A stretch of DNA of 64,000 bases from Acanthornis magna (Eukaryota > Chordata > Aves > Passeriformes > Acanthizidae): NCBI GenBank assembly GCA_036785705.1, contig JAWUZG010000001.1, positions 6,820,001 to 6,884,000 of the forward strand, given 5' to 3'. Positions 13,543 to 25,903 of the stretch are shown here, piece after piece (within the stretch, counting starts at the first letter, position 1; every line of letters begins with the position of its first letter). The position numbers and the translations under genes were made by a program. The notes beneath the pieces were generated by a model. That model was not told the DNA's origin. It saw only the letters and a list, made by a program, of their open reading frames with translations, and did no database searches.

Positions 13543-14337
13543 AACCTCAAGAAGTTCAACAAGGCCAACTGCAAGGTGCTGCACGTGGGTCAGGGCAATT
13601 CCCAATAGCAATACACACGGGGGGATGAAGGGATTGAGAGCAGTCCTGGAGAGAAGGGCTTGAGCACTGGGGGATGGAGAGCTGGGCACGAGCCAGCCAT
13701 GTGCACTCGCAGCCCAGAAAGGCAAATGTGTCCTGGACTGCATCACACCAAGCGTGGGCAGCAGGGGAGGGAGGGGATTCTGCCCCTCTGCTCTGCTCTG
13801 CTCTGCTCTGTCTCTGCTCTGCTCTGCTCTGCTCTTCTCTGGTGAAACCCCACCTCAATGCTGCATCCAGCTCTGGGTCACCAGTGCAAGAAAGACACAG
13901 AGCTGCTAGAGTACATCCACAGGGGGATCATGAAGGAGATCACAGGGCTGGAGCACCTCTCCAATGAAAAGAGGCTGAGAGGGTTGGAACTGTTCAGCCT
14001 GGAGAGGAGAAGGGTCTGGGCAGACCTTAATATGACATTTTAGTACCTGAACAGGGCTCATAAGAAAAATGAGGACAAATTTTTAGCAGGACTTGTAGTG
14101 ATGATTTTAAAGTGAAAGAGAGTAGATAAGGACAAAATTATGCACTATGAGGGTAGTAATACACTGGCATAGATTGCCCAGAGAGGTGGCAGATGCCCCA
14201 ACTCTGGAATTGGTTAAGGCCAGGTTGAATGGAGCTTTGAGCAACCTGATCAAGTGGGAGGTGTCCCTACCCATGGCAGGGATGTTGGACAAGGTGATTT
14301 TTAAATGCCCCTTCCAAGCCAAACTATTTTATGATTA
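13543..14337 (+). mobile_element. CR1 LINE, 3' part (plus strand, about 0.8 kb)
   Basis: Starts with ctcaagaagttcaacaaggcc, the conserved end region of CR1 ORF2 (reads as KKFNKANCKVLHVG). It continues through 'ctgcatccagctctgggtcaccagtgcaagaaagacacagagctg', 'gggctggagcacctctcc' and 'ctgttcagcctggagagga'. It finishes 'tgggaggtgtccctacccatggcaggg' and 'ccccttccaagccaaactattttatgatt', the CR1 3' end. The reading frame is broken by stops and indels. An internal CTCTG microsatellite (13,786 to 13,840) has expanded at the ancestral 'cctctgctc' position. It is the longest CR1 copy in the window and is inactive. Confidence 0.95.
13786..13840. repeat. (CTCTG)n microsatellite inside the CR1 copy
   Basis: About eleven imperfect ctctg units. 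The consensus CR1 has a short 'cctctgctccgctct' here, so slippage within the element is the likely source. It creates an artificial low-complexity reading frame of Ser/Ala/Leu/Cys repeats that should not be annotated as protein. Confidence 0.9.
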
Positions 14338-17300
14338 TTAACAATAACTAAATTGTTCAGCACCTCAAATCTTTATCTCTGCAAATAACAGCACACTGTC
14401 GTCTTAATGAGCGTTTTTCCTTACAGGTAACAACCTTTGTCTATTCTATCATATCTAGAAACATCTAATCTTTATTTCACATTTTATTAGAATTTATTAT
14501 TTATGGATTAGTACGTCTCAGATTTATCTGGTGACCACAAAGGGGAATTTTGCAGTCACATTTCTCCCTCCACACCTTTCTTATCTGGGCCAGCCTCAGT
14601 GTTTGGGACCTCAGCCTTGGTCCCCAGCTGCCATTAGGGTTAGAGTTCAAAATTCCACAGCCCTACAGTTCCAGGGACACGGGGGATGAAAAAGTCATGC
14701 CAAGGGGAGTGTGGCATTTGCATCAAACATCGTTGCCTCTACACATTCATAATCTGGGTCATCCACGATACTGGGGACCTCAACCTCAGCCTTTCAGTAC
14801 CTTTAGGATTAGGGTTCAGAGATACACAAGGCCTACAACTTTAAAACTTAGAAAAAGCTCAAATACAATAGTTTGGCTTTTTATTTCCCGTTGTAAAGTT
14901 AACATACAACAGTATATAAAATAAACTCCAAAACTGATGAATATTTTATGGGATTTCCACTAAATAAAATGCCTTTTGCTTGTGAGAAAATAATAGAAAT
15001 AAAGTAGAAACAAAAGAGAAAGCAACAAGGAAAAGCAAAACATTAGACCCTCACTTGCCTTCATGTCACTAAAGTTGTGTAAATTACAGGTTATATTTCA
15101 GTCCTCCTTGGTCTACTTTTGTCCTTTGGCCTTGACTTTGGCAAAAACCACAAATTTCCTAAGTCCTCCTCCATCCATACTGTGATGCACTTCTCCACCA
15201 CCTCCAACCCCAGCAGCAGCAGCAGCAAGGACAATGCACAGACATCTCCCAGTTCTTTTCATAGCTATCCTGTCCTGAGGACTTGATGCCACAAAAAAGT
15301 TACAGCCTGAAAAATAACACATCTCTTATTTAGGTGAAAACCTGTAGCAACAGGTTTTGCATCTTGATGGTAAACTGACATCCTTCTGTATTTTTTTTGT
15401 TGTTGATGGCGGCAGTTAGTTTTCTTTTTTCTCTGCTCATTTTCTCTTCCTTTGACTTCAGGATCTTGAGTTTATTGTGTGTGTTCTTCCACCCGCAGAA
15501 GGCTAGAGGTAGCCTCATGTCTAATCCTTCTACACATCGCCATGAAAGGTCATTTCAGGGAAAGAGCTGAGTGAATAATGGATTTGGGAGGTTCACTGAA
15601 AGACAGAAACAATTAGGCAAGGTAAAACTGAAAAATGCCCAAGCTATGTGGTCAAATTAAGATTTTTTAAAATTGTTTCATTTAAATAAAGATATTTCAT
15701 TAATTTTGTAGTTATGCAAGTCTTGTGTAAAATAATTTGAATTTTATTTCAGCTCTTGTAAAAATAGAGCATGGAGTGGAGTATTGAAATTAAATGTTAC
15801 ACATATTCAAAAAGATATTCCTCCTTTTTTTTAACTAAAATTTCCAAAGCACTTAGAAAATTCAATCCAATTGTGATAACTGCTTCAGTACTGTGTTTGC
15901 GTTTATTACCAATGTTAACATTTTAGATGTAAAATCAAACCACTGTTTAGCTGGCTCCAACTTACTGCTTTACTTACGTGGATCATTTAGAAGGATTAGG
16001 ATTTCATGCTTACCTGGAACAAAACCAGACATGAAACCTCTTTCTGAAGGGAAATATCTTCGTCCTCATTGCTCTTCTGAGAGGAGACCTTGCTCTGACA
16101 AGGGCTGAGTTATTAACAGTTTATAACTCAGGATATGTTAACAGTAACCATACAGTTCCTCTCCAGCCATCTGATCCCTGCAAAGCAAAAAAACCAAAAA
16201 ACAAAAAAAATCCTTTTCTGGGTTTGCACAAATTCACATATTAGTTTTATATAGAGATTGTATCTGATACCACTGAGTTTAATATTCTGACTTCAGTCTT
16301 AACTGAACAGTTTATGGCTGATATTCAGCAACTTTTGTTTACACAGCCCAGGAGTTGATCCAGGCTTTGCGTGCACCAAACAACTCTCTTGTCCCAAAAT
16401 AACAGTAACGGTAATTTAACTATTTGAAAGTCAATTTTTTTAAATGGTCTGCTAGAATAAATCTGGATAAAGGGGCTAAATAGTTAATGTTGGAGATATT
16501 TTGTCCTGTCAAGAGCCAGTTTGAAGAGGTGGTTGACAGTATATCCTGTGTTTTTAAGCAAGTATCAGAAATTACTGAGAGCAAACAAGGGTTTGGTTGC
16601 TCTAAGTTAGATCTAAGGGCGATGTGATTTTTGGATTTTGTTGGCTCTATATGGGTTGGCATTCTTGGAGAAGAAAGGTTTCAGAGCACTTTTTTTGTGG
16701 CCAAATAAACTGAATGTTGAGTCACTGCTATAATTAGGCAATTAGGGTAATAGAGAAAAAGAAATTAAAACCATTTATGCTTGTATCAGTCCAGGAAATC
16801 ATATACATTCTGCCTGCTTGTTCCAGTCCTATGTTTGAAAATTTTGAGGCTGATATATATGATGATGACAGAGAATCCTGCAATGGAGTCACTTTTTTGA
16901 GCATTGAGTAATAAATGGTGTTTCAACTGCTTTGGTGCAAAATTCGGTTAAAAAAGAAGAAAAGAAAAAGAAAAGGAAATAATAATAAAATCAGTTATAT
17001 CAAAATGCAGCAGAAGGACAAAGTCATATGAGGAAGCAGAGGGAAACTCTAAAAGGGTGCACTAGCACAGTGAAAAGAGCATAAACACAGAAACTGGAGA
17101 GGGTCAGGGAATAGCAAATGCAAACTCTGTAAAAAGAGAAATGATGTTTAATTTCAACAGCCTGGACAGACTTAGCAAAGAAATGTTAGTGAAGAATGGT
17201 GTTATTGGTGTTAAGGGAAGTGCATACTCACTGTGGAAATAAAAATGAAGTGAGAAACTGACCTGGGAGGAGGGGCAGTGCTGTTTCTGTTTCATGGGCA

Positions 17301-17694
17301 GAAAACACATGCCCTTTTGGTCCTTGTAGACTCTCACTGCTCTGATAGTCTTGATTTTCCCCTTCACACTTAACCATGGCTAATTTGTGGCTGTTTATCC
17401 TATACCAGCATTATTCATTAGCTAAAATGTGTCTTCTCTCTTCTGTCTGCTCTTACAATTTCAGAGGATGAGCATGCCCCCTATCTGCCCCCAGCCTGTA
17501 AAAGCAAAGTACATTGAGTTCCAGGAATCCTTCTTAGCCCTCGTTCCAATCTGAATTTATTTGTTTCACATGATTGGCCAGGAGGGTATTCCACAGTCGG
17601 GATGGGCTCTCACAGGCTATATAAGCACGAGAATGCAAGAAACAAGGTTCAAAATCAAAGTTCTTCACACTAAATCCAAATTCAAGTGTTTTGT
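14338..17694. other. Intergenic DNA with a diverged tandem duplication, no gene recognised
   Basis: The segment contains the tandem duplication at about 14,539 to 14,865 and a short (CAG)5 at 15,211 to 15,227. It also has an A/G-rich tract at 16,950 to 16,980. Open frames on the minus strand at 15.1 to 15.5 kb do not resemble a known protein. Nothing else can be supported. Confidence 0.6.
14539..14865. repeat. Diverged tandem duplication, unit about 169 to 175 bp
   Basis: Two adjacent copies can be aligned by eye. Matching landmarks are aaggggaatttt / aaggggagtgtgg, cctccacacctttcttatctgggcc / cctctacacattcataatctgggtc, gggacctcagcc / gggacctcaacc, attagggttagagttc / attagggttcagag and ccctacagtt / gcctacaact. 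The second copy begins near 14,702. The spacing between landmarks is 169 to 175 bp because of small indels. I do not recognise the unit as a named repeat. It could be a dimer remnant of a satellite or an old local duplication. Confidence 0.75.
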
Positions 17695-17936
17695 AGAATC
17701 ACAGAATCATTTAAGTTGGGAAAGACTTCTAAGATTATTGAGTCCAACTATCAATGCAGTCATATTCACCATATTCACCACTAAACCATGTCCCTGAGTG
17801 CTACATCCACAAATTTTTTGAACACTTCCACAAATGTCGATTTTACCCCATCCCTTGGCAGCCTGTTACAATCCCTGACCATCTTTTCATGGAAGAAATT
17901 TTCCCTAATATTTAATCTAAACCTCCCCTGAAGGAA
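17695..17936 (-). mobile_element. CR1 LINE fragment (3' end, minus strand)
   Basis: Starts agaatcacagaatcatttaagttgggaaagac, continues 'accactaaaccatgtccctgagtgctacatccac', and ends with 'tggaagaaattttccctaatatttaatctaaacctcccctgaagg'. All are reverse-strand landmarks of the CR1 3' region. It is diverged and 5'-truncated. An older CR1-clade RT remnant in the same orientation lies about 230 bp to the right; whether both derive from one insertion is unclear. Confidence 0.92.
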
Positions 17937-18164
17937 ACAATACAGAGGTACAGAAAACAATAAAAATATAAAAACAATACAGTGGAACACAAGCAGATTG
18001 CAGGATCATATTTGGTTACTTTGTATCTAGATAATATGAATGAATCATAGTCATTGTGTAAACAACCAACATGTGTAGCAAGTAATTTTTTCCTATTAGT
18101 CCCTAAAGTCATAATTTTCTTCTTACCCTGATATTGCTGTCATCATTCATCTTTTTCATTTCCT

Positions 18165-18600
18165 ATGATGTTTAACCCTCCCCTATATTGGCAATTCCTT
18201 TGTGTCATCATTAAACTTTAACGGATTAACCACATACCATGAGCCAAGACTACTAATGAAAATGTTAGATGAAATAAGTCTCTAATCTAGCTTTCAAGAC
18301 AATTGTCTAACCAACAGTTTCCTTCAACATGTCACTTTTTCTCTTTTAAGTTTATTCCTTACCCATTTTAAAATTCTTGTGCTAATCGCAGAGTTCTCTA
18401 TTTAGCTAATATTATTCCTTGTGGAATTGTATCAGATGCTTTGTAAAAGTCAAAGTAGATTAGATATATTTTCTTTGTCCAGAAAATGAAAGGAAAATAG
18501 AATCTTAATCCAGCACAATCAAGTAAGCTTTTGTAAACCCATGCTGTATTTGATCGCATTTTTTTCTATATCTTTAATTATCTTCAAAATGTAGAATTGT
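18165..18600 (-). mobile_element. Old CR1/L3-clade LINE reverse-transcriptase remnant
   Basis: Read on the minus strand, bases around 18,425 to 18,475 give YLIYFDFYKASDTIP. This matches the reverse-transcriptase block usually seen as VVYLDFSKAFDTV in CR1/L3 LINEs. A second block near 18,520 to 18,545 gives QHGFTK-like (cagcatgggtttacaaaag). On the + strand the order 'attgataaa-like ... atgaaaatgttagatgaaataag ... gatgctttgtaaaagtcaaagtagatt ... aaacccatgctg' is the familiar reverse-strand layout of these elements in amniotes. Many indels and stops show great age. Confidence 0.75.
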
Positions 18601-21600
18601 TAGAAATGAGGCCAGAAACACAAAATAAAGGAATTTTTTGTTTAAGGCCGTCATAGCTACGGCATAACCATAGCTATATCATCTTTTTCCTTAACCTTAT
18701 TGCATAATGCTTCTGCTTGTCTCCTTTATGAAAACAGTGAAACTTCTGGTGCTTGTTTTAAGTCAGTTATATTTTTGGCAATCATTACTTTTTTCTTAAA
18801 CTTTTTGACCTCAGCAACACTGCATTTTCTGAGCATATTCTGCTAACTTCTAGCGTCTCATTTTGTACAGCAGAATTGAGAAGAAATTAATTAATTATCT
18901 CTAGTTGGTGGGGAGCTCCAAGTCACAGGATGACGTTCTGGATTATTCACATCTACATTTGCTGAGCTGGATACAAACAGAAGAAAACTGTACTTTTGGG
19001 AAGCTGAACCCATGGATCTTTAGTGTAAACGAGGCTGCAGCTCTATTTCTAGATCCATTCTCATGTCTGGAGAAAGAAGTTCAAAGATATCTAGTGACCA
19101 GTTAAATATGAGGCCACTTCATTCCTTAGACACAGCAATATGCTTACTAAAATTATCAGAGAAAGATACAATCTCCTATTTCCTCTTACGAATTCTTTGG
19201 ACTCATTTCTCCTCCCCAAATTTCTGTAAAGGTTCACCTTCTTCCTACAAGCCCTGCCTCACAAACTTGACCTCTTTTGAATTATCCCATTCTTCTTGCC
19301 ACACCAAAAATTCACTAATTTCTGTTTACTTTTCCTTATTGATACTCTTATAAGTTCTTTCAGCTCCTAAGAAGCCACTCTGCTTCCACATCAAAACATG
19401 TTTCCTGTAGCACTGAAAAGCCTGAGGCAGGGCCACTCATCTCATCTGACCTCAGAGTAAAGTATAATTCACTTTCTAGTGCAAAATCATATGGATAAAA
19501 CAACAGATAAAAAAGAAGAAAGTATGTATAGTAAGAACAAGCATTCTTCACAACATTAAATGCTCTGTGGAAAAATGAGTCATGAGGAGCGATGATGAGC
19601 AATGAATTAAATGAGTTTGCATAAAAAGTAATAGATTTGATCTCCCTCCTGCACAGAGGCAGTTTCACTTGTTGCAAAAGGCGTTAGTAAATCGGCGTCT
19701 CCTAAAACAGCAACTTTGCAACAAATTCCAAGACGATGCTGAGCAGAGGAAGGCACTGGCACAGGATCCAGTGAAATGCCAACTTTTCCCACAGGTGAGT
19801 AGAGGACAACGATTCCCTCCTAAATGCTGGGTAAAGCAAAATCTTCACACCCACACTTTTCAGACAGAAGGTTTAATGTAAGACATAATAAACTATCATT
19901 TGTTGGTTTAATATATTAAATATTTTGATATCCCAAATTTGCTGCTGACGGTTGCTTCCACAGATTTTTGGTCCACATGTGCCAGTATTCACACTGCAAG
20001 GTCATATTGTGCCTTATCCATCCTCTAGTACTCTGTTCTTCAATATTTATACCATCTCCTAGCTGGTTTTGATATGTGAACTGAAATATTAACTTTTAAA
20101 GTTGCTGTACTGGAAGTATCTTTCAGTAAAATAAGCCTACATCACACAATCACTGCACCTTCCCTTTGAAACACAAATTCTCTATTACTCCTTTAAAAAC
20201 TGAGTTATTAAAAAAGCTCTGAATTTTTTCTCCTGTTAAGCGGCTTTCACCAAATGAAACCGTATTAGAAAATTAGATGAAACATGAAATGGATTGATGA
20301 TATTATAGCAACACAATGTATTACAATAATGAGCTTTAATTTTTCACTGGTACCTTGGTATTTAGGGGCCACAATTGAGTCACTGTAGACTGTATTGGAG
20401 TGAAACTATAGCTCAAAATTTCTGGGTTATCAAGAGTCTTGCAAAGCAAACTATGGGAATTTTTTTTTTAATTTCTTTTTTATTGGTTGTACATAGTCTT
20501 CTTATTCCTTTTGGTTGCTTTGAAAAAAAAAATAGATTTTTTTAATACAAAATGTTCTCTGTGAAAAATTCTACATTTCTGGGTATTTTGTAAGCATTTT
20601 GTTTGAAACATTGTAGATTTTTCCAGTTCAAGAAAAAAATAGCTACACCAAACAGATGCACTAGCTATTTCAAAATAATCCCTCCTGCTACACCGACAGA
20701 AAACTGCACTGTTGATTGCCACTGCTTAATAGTGTTTCCCACACATTTAGAAAGCCATGATTTCCAGAGTGAAATATCCAGGACAGTTCACTGAAATGAG
20801 GCTTGGCATCCAGATTGCCTGCCTGGCTGTAATCACCCTTCGAGTTATTGAGCTTGTAAATCACATATCAAAACATGGGAACACATCAATTAATGTTCTA
20901 CTGGAAACAAATCAAGGACAATCCTACAGTGTGACATTCTGCCAGTTTTTATTTTCAATAGACATGGGGAAGAAGCTGAAATTTGTTTGGTCACAGCCTC
21001 TATTTACCCAATCTGTCTTATATACTATTGCATAATGCTATTACAATATTAATATGCAAATTGCCGCTCAAATAAAAGCCATGCTTTCCCTGTTGATTTT
21101 CAGTAGAGCTTCTGTTACAAAGCAAAATACTTAGCACTTATATTCCTTTCTCATCTTCAAAACTCCTTTAGTATATTTTAATTAATCCTTTTCCTTTTAA
21201 TTTTCTGACCCAGCATTAGGTTTTCTGCCTGCTTTGCCCCGTACTGTCAAGGTTACGTCCTCCTCTTGATGTCTTCCACAGACTTTTCATGTCTTCAAAA
21301 ATGATCTTCCTCTCATCTCTTTTTACGCCTAGGAAACAGACCTCAGGAGACTGGCCAGAAGCAAGGCATAGTCAAGGGCGAAAAGAAGTTTCCAAAGTGA
21401 AAAAGAAACAGAGGAACTCCATTTCCAGGGAACAATGATCCCATCTAGCACTGCTGCTACTTTTTCTCAGCAGGCACCTCAGGCTGGTCTCAGTCAATCT
21501 CAGAAGGTGCAGCAGTGACTCCTCTGTAGGACACCACGTGAGCTGTGGTTCAAGGATGCTGTGCCTGGGCATCCAGTCCAAGGCAGCAATGAGGGAATAG

Positions 21601-24600
21601 CAGTAGCCTCTCGTGGAGAGCAGCTCCTCCTTGAAGAGGATTTCTGCTGCAAAGTGTCGCGTGGGAGGCAGAACACGCTTAGGTCCTACGGGAATTTCCC
21701 GGCTCACAGGGAAAACACTGATTTGTGTTATAAAAGGAAAACGCTCAGTCTAGATTTATCCTCTTAAACATTAAGACCCCTCCTTTTTAAAAATTCTATC
21801 TTAATGTGTTTAATTAATTTATTATACCCTGGATTATTTTTATTGTCTGTGTGCTTTATGTAGATGTTTTGATGACAATTTCAAACACCAGGCTACTGCA
21901 TACAAACACTTGAGGTGCTGTGTGCCATTCTGAAGATCAGCCACAAAATGGGCATCGCTTCTGACCTACTTAAAACTGTAAACCCAGGATTTCATCAATG
22001 CATGGGACAAATTCTTGTCTGCTTCAAAAGGTTATATTTCACTCCCACAGCACAGATGGGTGCACATGGGACTTGGCAATGGGCTTCCATAGAGAAGAAA
22101 AATTCTTGTGGTACCTCTGGAGTCAGTCATCTGCATTTCAAAGCAGAGGAAACGCTTTCTGTACTCAAGGGAGGGAGAACTGGACATTTAAAGTCATGTT
22201 TTCTATCACAGCTATTGATGGAAATTAGCTGAGATTGCTATAGTTTTCATATGATATTTTAAGAGTTAGAATACGATAAATGCTACACTTCAAAAGGAAA
22301 TATTTCTGTTATTTCAGTGTCTCATCTCAAAAATATCAAAATAAATCTGTACTTTCTTCCCCCTGGTAGTTTCAAGAGGCAATAATATCTAATTTATCAT
22401 TTTGTTAATGTCATTTTATCAAATTATCTAATTTATCCTCCTAATTATCTAATTTTATTTTCACTTTATTTTCTGATCTATGTAGGGAGGAAAACTTAAA
22501 CTATCCACATTTCCATTTACCAGGACATTCTACCTGTTTTAGAATACTTCTTAAGCAACAGCATGTGGTGTATGAAGACAAAATTTAGAGATGACTCAAA
22601 GATAAAAGGTAGTTGGTATGTTAGCTGATATTCTACATACTTTGCTCTGTTCCTGAATTTCAAATGTGGGATATGCAGTCATGTGGTTAATGATTCACGT
22701 AAGATATTAAATTTATTATTAAGTCTTCAAAGAGATGTGTGTTGTTAAGCCTTTTAGTTCTAAGCCAGCATCACTGGTAGTGTGTTTGTATCAAGTAAAT
22801 CTCTGATCCTGGAGACAGACATAGATCCGTGTTTGCTTGCACTGCATGCACTCTGACTTCACTGGTCTTTCTAGATTGTGCCAAAAATCACTAACTAGGA
22901 TTAAACTTAAAAGGATCAAGTGAGAGCAGATTGTTAACTTAAGTAATTGATCATTTAAGTAGCTTGATATCTTCTGAAAACATTCATGTTCCTCTGCGTC
23001 ATTACTTTTTGTTTATCTTGCACTGCTAGGGTTTGAGGATTTATTCATACATGCATGTATATATTTCTATTTCTATTTCAATAGGTATATTTAGTCAGAT
23101 TGCCTTTGTCCTCCTTTTAGGGAAAAAAAAAACAAAAAACCCAACAAACAAAACAACTACTCAACTTACTTCACACCCTCTTAAAAAATCATAGTTACTA
23201 TAGAAACAGCTATTATACAGAGAGTTGCAGTAATTAATAACATCTGCAAGTGCAATATGAAGTCTTCAACACAATTAATTCCAGCATTTGGAGTGGTTTG
23301 TGCAGAGCTGCCCTTTGTTGCTTTGCATGGAATGGCAGACTGTACAGACCCAATTATAACAAGGGGCTTAATATTACCATAGTGATGTATTATGGCTTCT
23401 GAAATACTTTGGACTATAGAGACATTAACCCATATAAATAAATGGCATCATTATTACACAGTTTAATGGCACATGATTCTGGAAAGAATTAGATCCACAT
23501 AGATACCACAGGCAAATGCAAAAATTTTATTTCATCCTTTCAAATACAGCAAAATAAAAATATCACTTGCTGCTGAAATAAGAGCGCTAGCTTGAAATGT
23601 TACTTTTAAATCCATTCCTTCATTTGAATTATAGAGACATGGGCAGATAAGATGTGGAAGTTTACCTACAGATGCTTTTATCTTTTGACTTCTCACTTTA
23701 AAAGTCAAATCAGAATTTTTAAAGAACCGCCAATTAAAGATTTTTAATAAATCATGAAAGAGATGAGAGAACTTATCTGACTTCAGGCTTTATTGAAGAA
23801 GGAATATTATAAATATTTATTTGTTATTTTATGATTTCTTAAGGCTACTTGGCATAAAGTCTACCATCTATCCCACTAGCTCCTCTCATTAGAAACTATG
23901 AGCATACAAAAGATAAAAATTTTCCTTAAATCATTTTTGCAGTTGGTGCAAAACACATAGCAGAAGCTGTATGATCAGATTGAGATATTTTGTGTTATAC
24001 AGGAGGGAGTTCTGCCTTCACCCTGAACACAAGTGCTGGGGCTCGTGCTCCTCAGGCAGGAGCGACGTGGCCTTCGTTACCTGAGCTATTAATCCGTGCT
24101 TAGGGACAAAGCACATTAGATGGGGCCTGACCCCAGCTCTCGGGGCCACCTGGCCCTGCTCCAGCACATGGCACAGCTGTGCCAGCCGGCACTGTGCTCC
24201 CCTGCCACAACAAAGACTTTCTACCATTTTTTCTGCCATCTTTAAAAACTAAGTGGTCAAGTGTGCATCAGTATGTGTAGACCAAGCCTCTGTTAGTGTT
24301 CTCATTCTTCTTTTTCTTCTTTGTTGCCTGTCCTACTTAATTGCATCTCTTCCTTATCAGCACAGTTTTTCTTCCCTTTACTAAGTCATCTTCCTAATAT
24401 TCTTTCATATTCCTGTTTTCCTGCTTCACTTTACTTTTCCCCACCTATTTTCTTTTAAAAATTTTATTTTCCTTTAAAAATATGTAATGAAGACAATATG
24501 CATGCTTTAACTTCCACATGCATACACTTCCTTCTTGATACTTATTTTCCTGTTCTTCTCTTATTTTTCCTCTATAATCTTTCATTCTTACTTTTTTTTT

Positions 24601-25779
24601 TCATTTCCCTGCCAGTATGCTTTTTATGTTATTTTTGTACTCACTACTAGTTTATAAAGCGAATCAAACAGGATATTGATACCATGTCAACAACCTATTT
24701 TAGGAAAGGATGAACCATTTTTGAACCATTTTGTGGAGGTGCTGGTCTATTCCCATTGACTACGACTGGATAAGCAAAAAGGAAACCCTCTTCTCATTGA
24801 AGGCAGTCCATGAGTATCTCACCAAATGTAGAATGGGAACTATAACTGGAGCAATAGCTGTGCTCCGAAAGGAAGTCAAATAGAACCTTACTACTAAACT
24901 TTAGCTTACCCTGCTGAATTTCCAAAAGTAACATCTGTGGCTGGATGGCACAGCAGCACCCATTCTTTTGCAGGAATATTGCTAAGTAAAACCTCAGCAA
25001 TAACTTTGGAATGCAGCTTCTCTAACCACCTGGTTAATTAAGTGGGTTAAGTAAGCATGAGATGTTGAGATGGCATCATTTCATTTGGCTGATAGTGGTT
25101 TGCTATGATTATTCTGTTGCCATCACAGAGAGTGCCTCTCCACTCCCTCCAGTGAGTCAATGTACCTTTTTTTCAGTCCTATAAAACGGCAAGATACCAG
25201 ATTTCAGGAGACCCCCATCCTTACATTTATAAAAGCATTTACTGGTGTAAGAATATCTCACAGGGTGAAAAAATGGGGAAAATAGTCTGATTTATGAATT
25301 GAAAGGAAAAGAAAATATATATATTTGGTTTCAAAAGAGAACTGTATATGCTTAAACTCAGTGGAAGGGATGGAATAAACTAAGCTAAAATAGATTAGTG
25401 GCTGAGTAGAAAATAGATAAGGTTGCACAAAAATGTTGTGGCAATCTCAGCCTTACAAAACATATGTTATTTGTATAAGACTGCTCTTGGAAGTTATATT
25501 TCTTTACAAGTTCAGAACATACCATGGTTTAACAGTTATAATTGAGGGTTTTCTCCAGCAAGATTACTGACATTTATGGTTTTCTTAGAATAGTGTCAAA
25601 ACATCAATATGAGATTTACAATGAGCACTTTTACATTATACTGTGAAATATAACACAGTGATTCGTGAACAAAAAAAGTTAATTTTCCTTTGAAACTCAG
25701 AAATATATTAATGATAACATTAGAATGAACACAGAGCTTTTCAGAACCAAACTACTATCTCCATATAGTGCTACAATGT
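18601..25779. other. Intergenic DNA, no gene recognised
   Basis: AT-rich DNA with low-complexity patches (for example TTATCTAATTT repeats at 22,385 to 22,455, a 14-bp palindrome atacatgcatgtat at 23,047 and an A-rich patch at 23,120). One unusually GC-rich island lies at about 24,005 to 24,240. A 111-codon minus-strand frame at 21,372 to 21,707 does not resemble a known family. No coding exon can be supported. Confidence 0.6.
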
Positions 25780-25903
25780 ATGCTCTGCTCAGCAATAACT
25801 AAAACATCCCTGCATTATCAACACTGTTTTCAACATAATTTCAAAGCCAAGCCCCACACTAGCTACTCTGGAGAAAATCAGCTCTACACCAAGAAAAACC
25901 AGA
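25780..25903 (+). mobile_element. Avian ERV LTR fragment (3' portion)
   Basis: The run tgctctgctcagcaataactaaaacatccctgcattatcaacactgttttcaac, followed by 'agctactctggagaaaatcagctctacacc' and 'aaaaaccaga', matches the final 120 bases of the LTR at 57,078 to 57,620. That copy has gcactgctcagtaatagataaaat, attatcaacactgtttccagc, agctactatgaaaaatattaactct and aaaaccagca. It is a truncated relic of the same retroviral LTR family in the same orientation. No internal retroviral sequence accompanies it. Confidence 0.85.

Noticed and set aside
13556..13967. Several overlapping frames of about 60 to 100 codons around 13.6 to 13.9 kb
   Set aside because: They are created by the CTCTG microsatellite and the broken CR1 sequence and are not genes.
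15113..15518. Two neighbouring minus-strand frames with Lys-rich and Gly-rich peptides, considered as a processed pseudogene
   Set aside because: The frames are not in register, the peptides match no protein I know, and there is no poly(A) tail on the appropriate side. The (CAG)5 at 15,211 explains the Ala-run.
21372..21707. 111-codon minus-strand frame
   Set aside because: No recognisable domain, no splice or promoter signals, and length within chance expectation.
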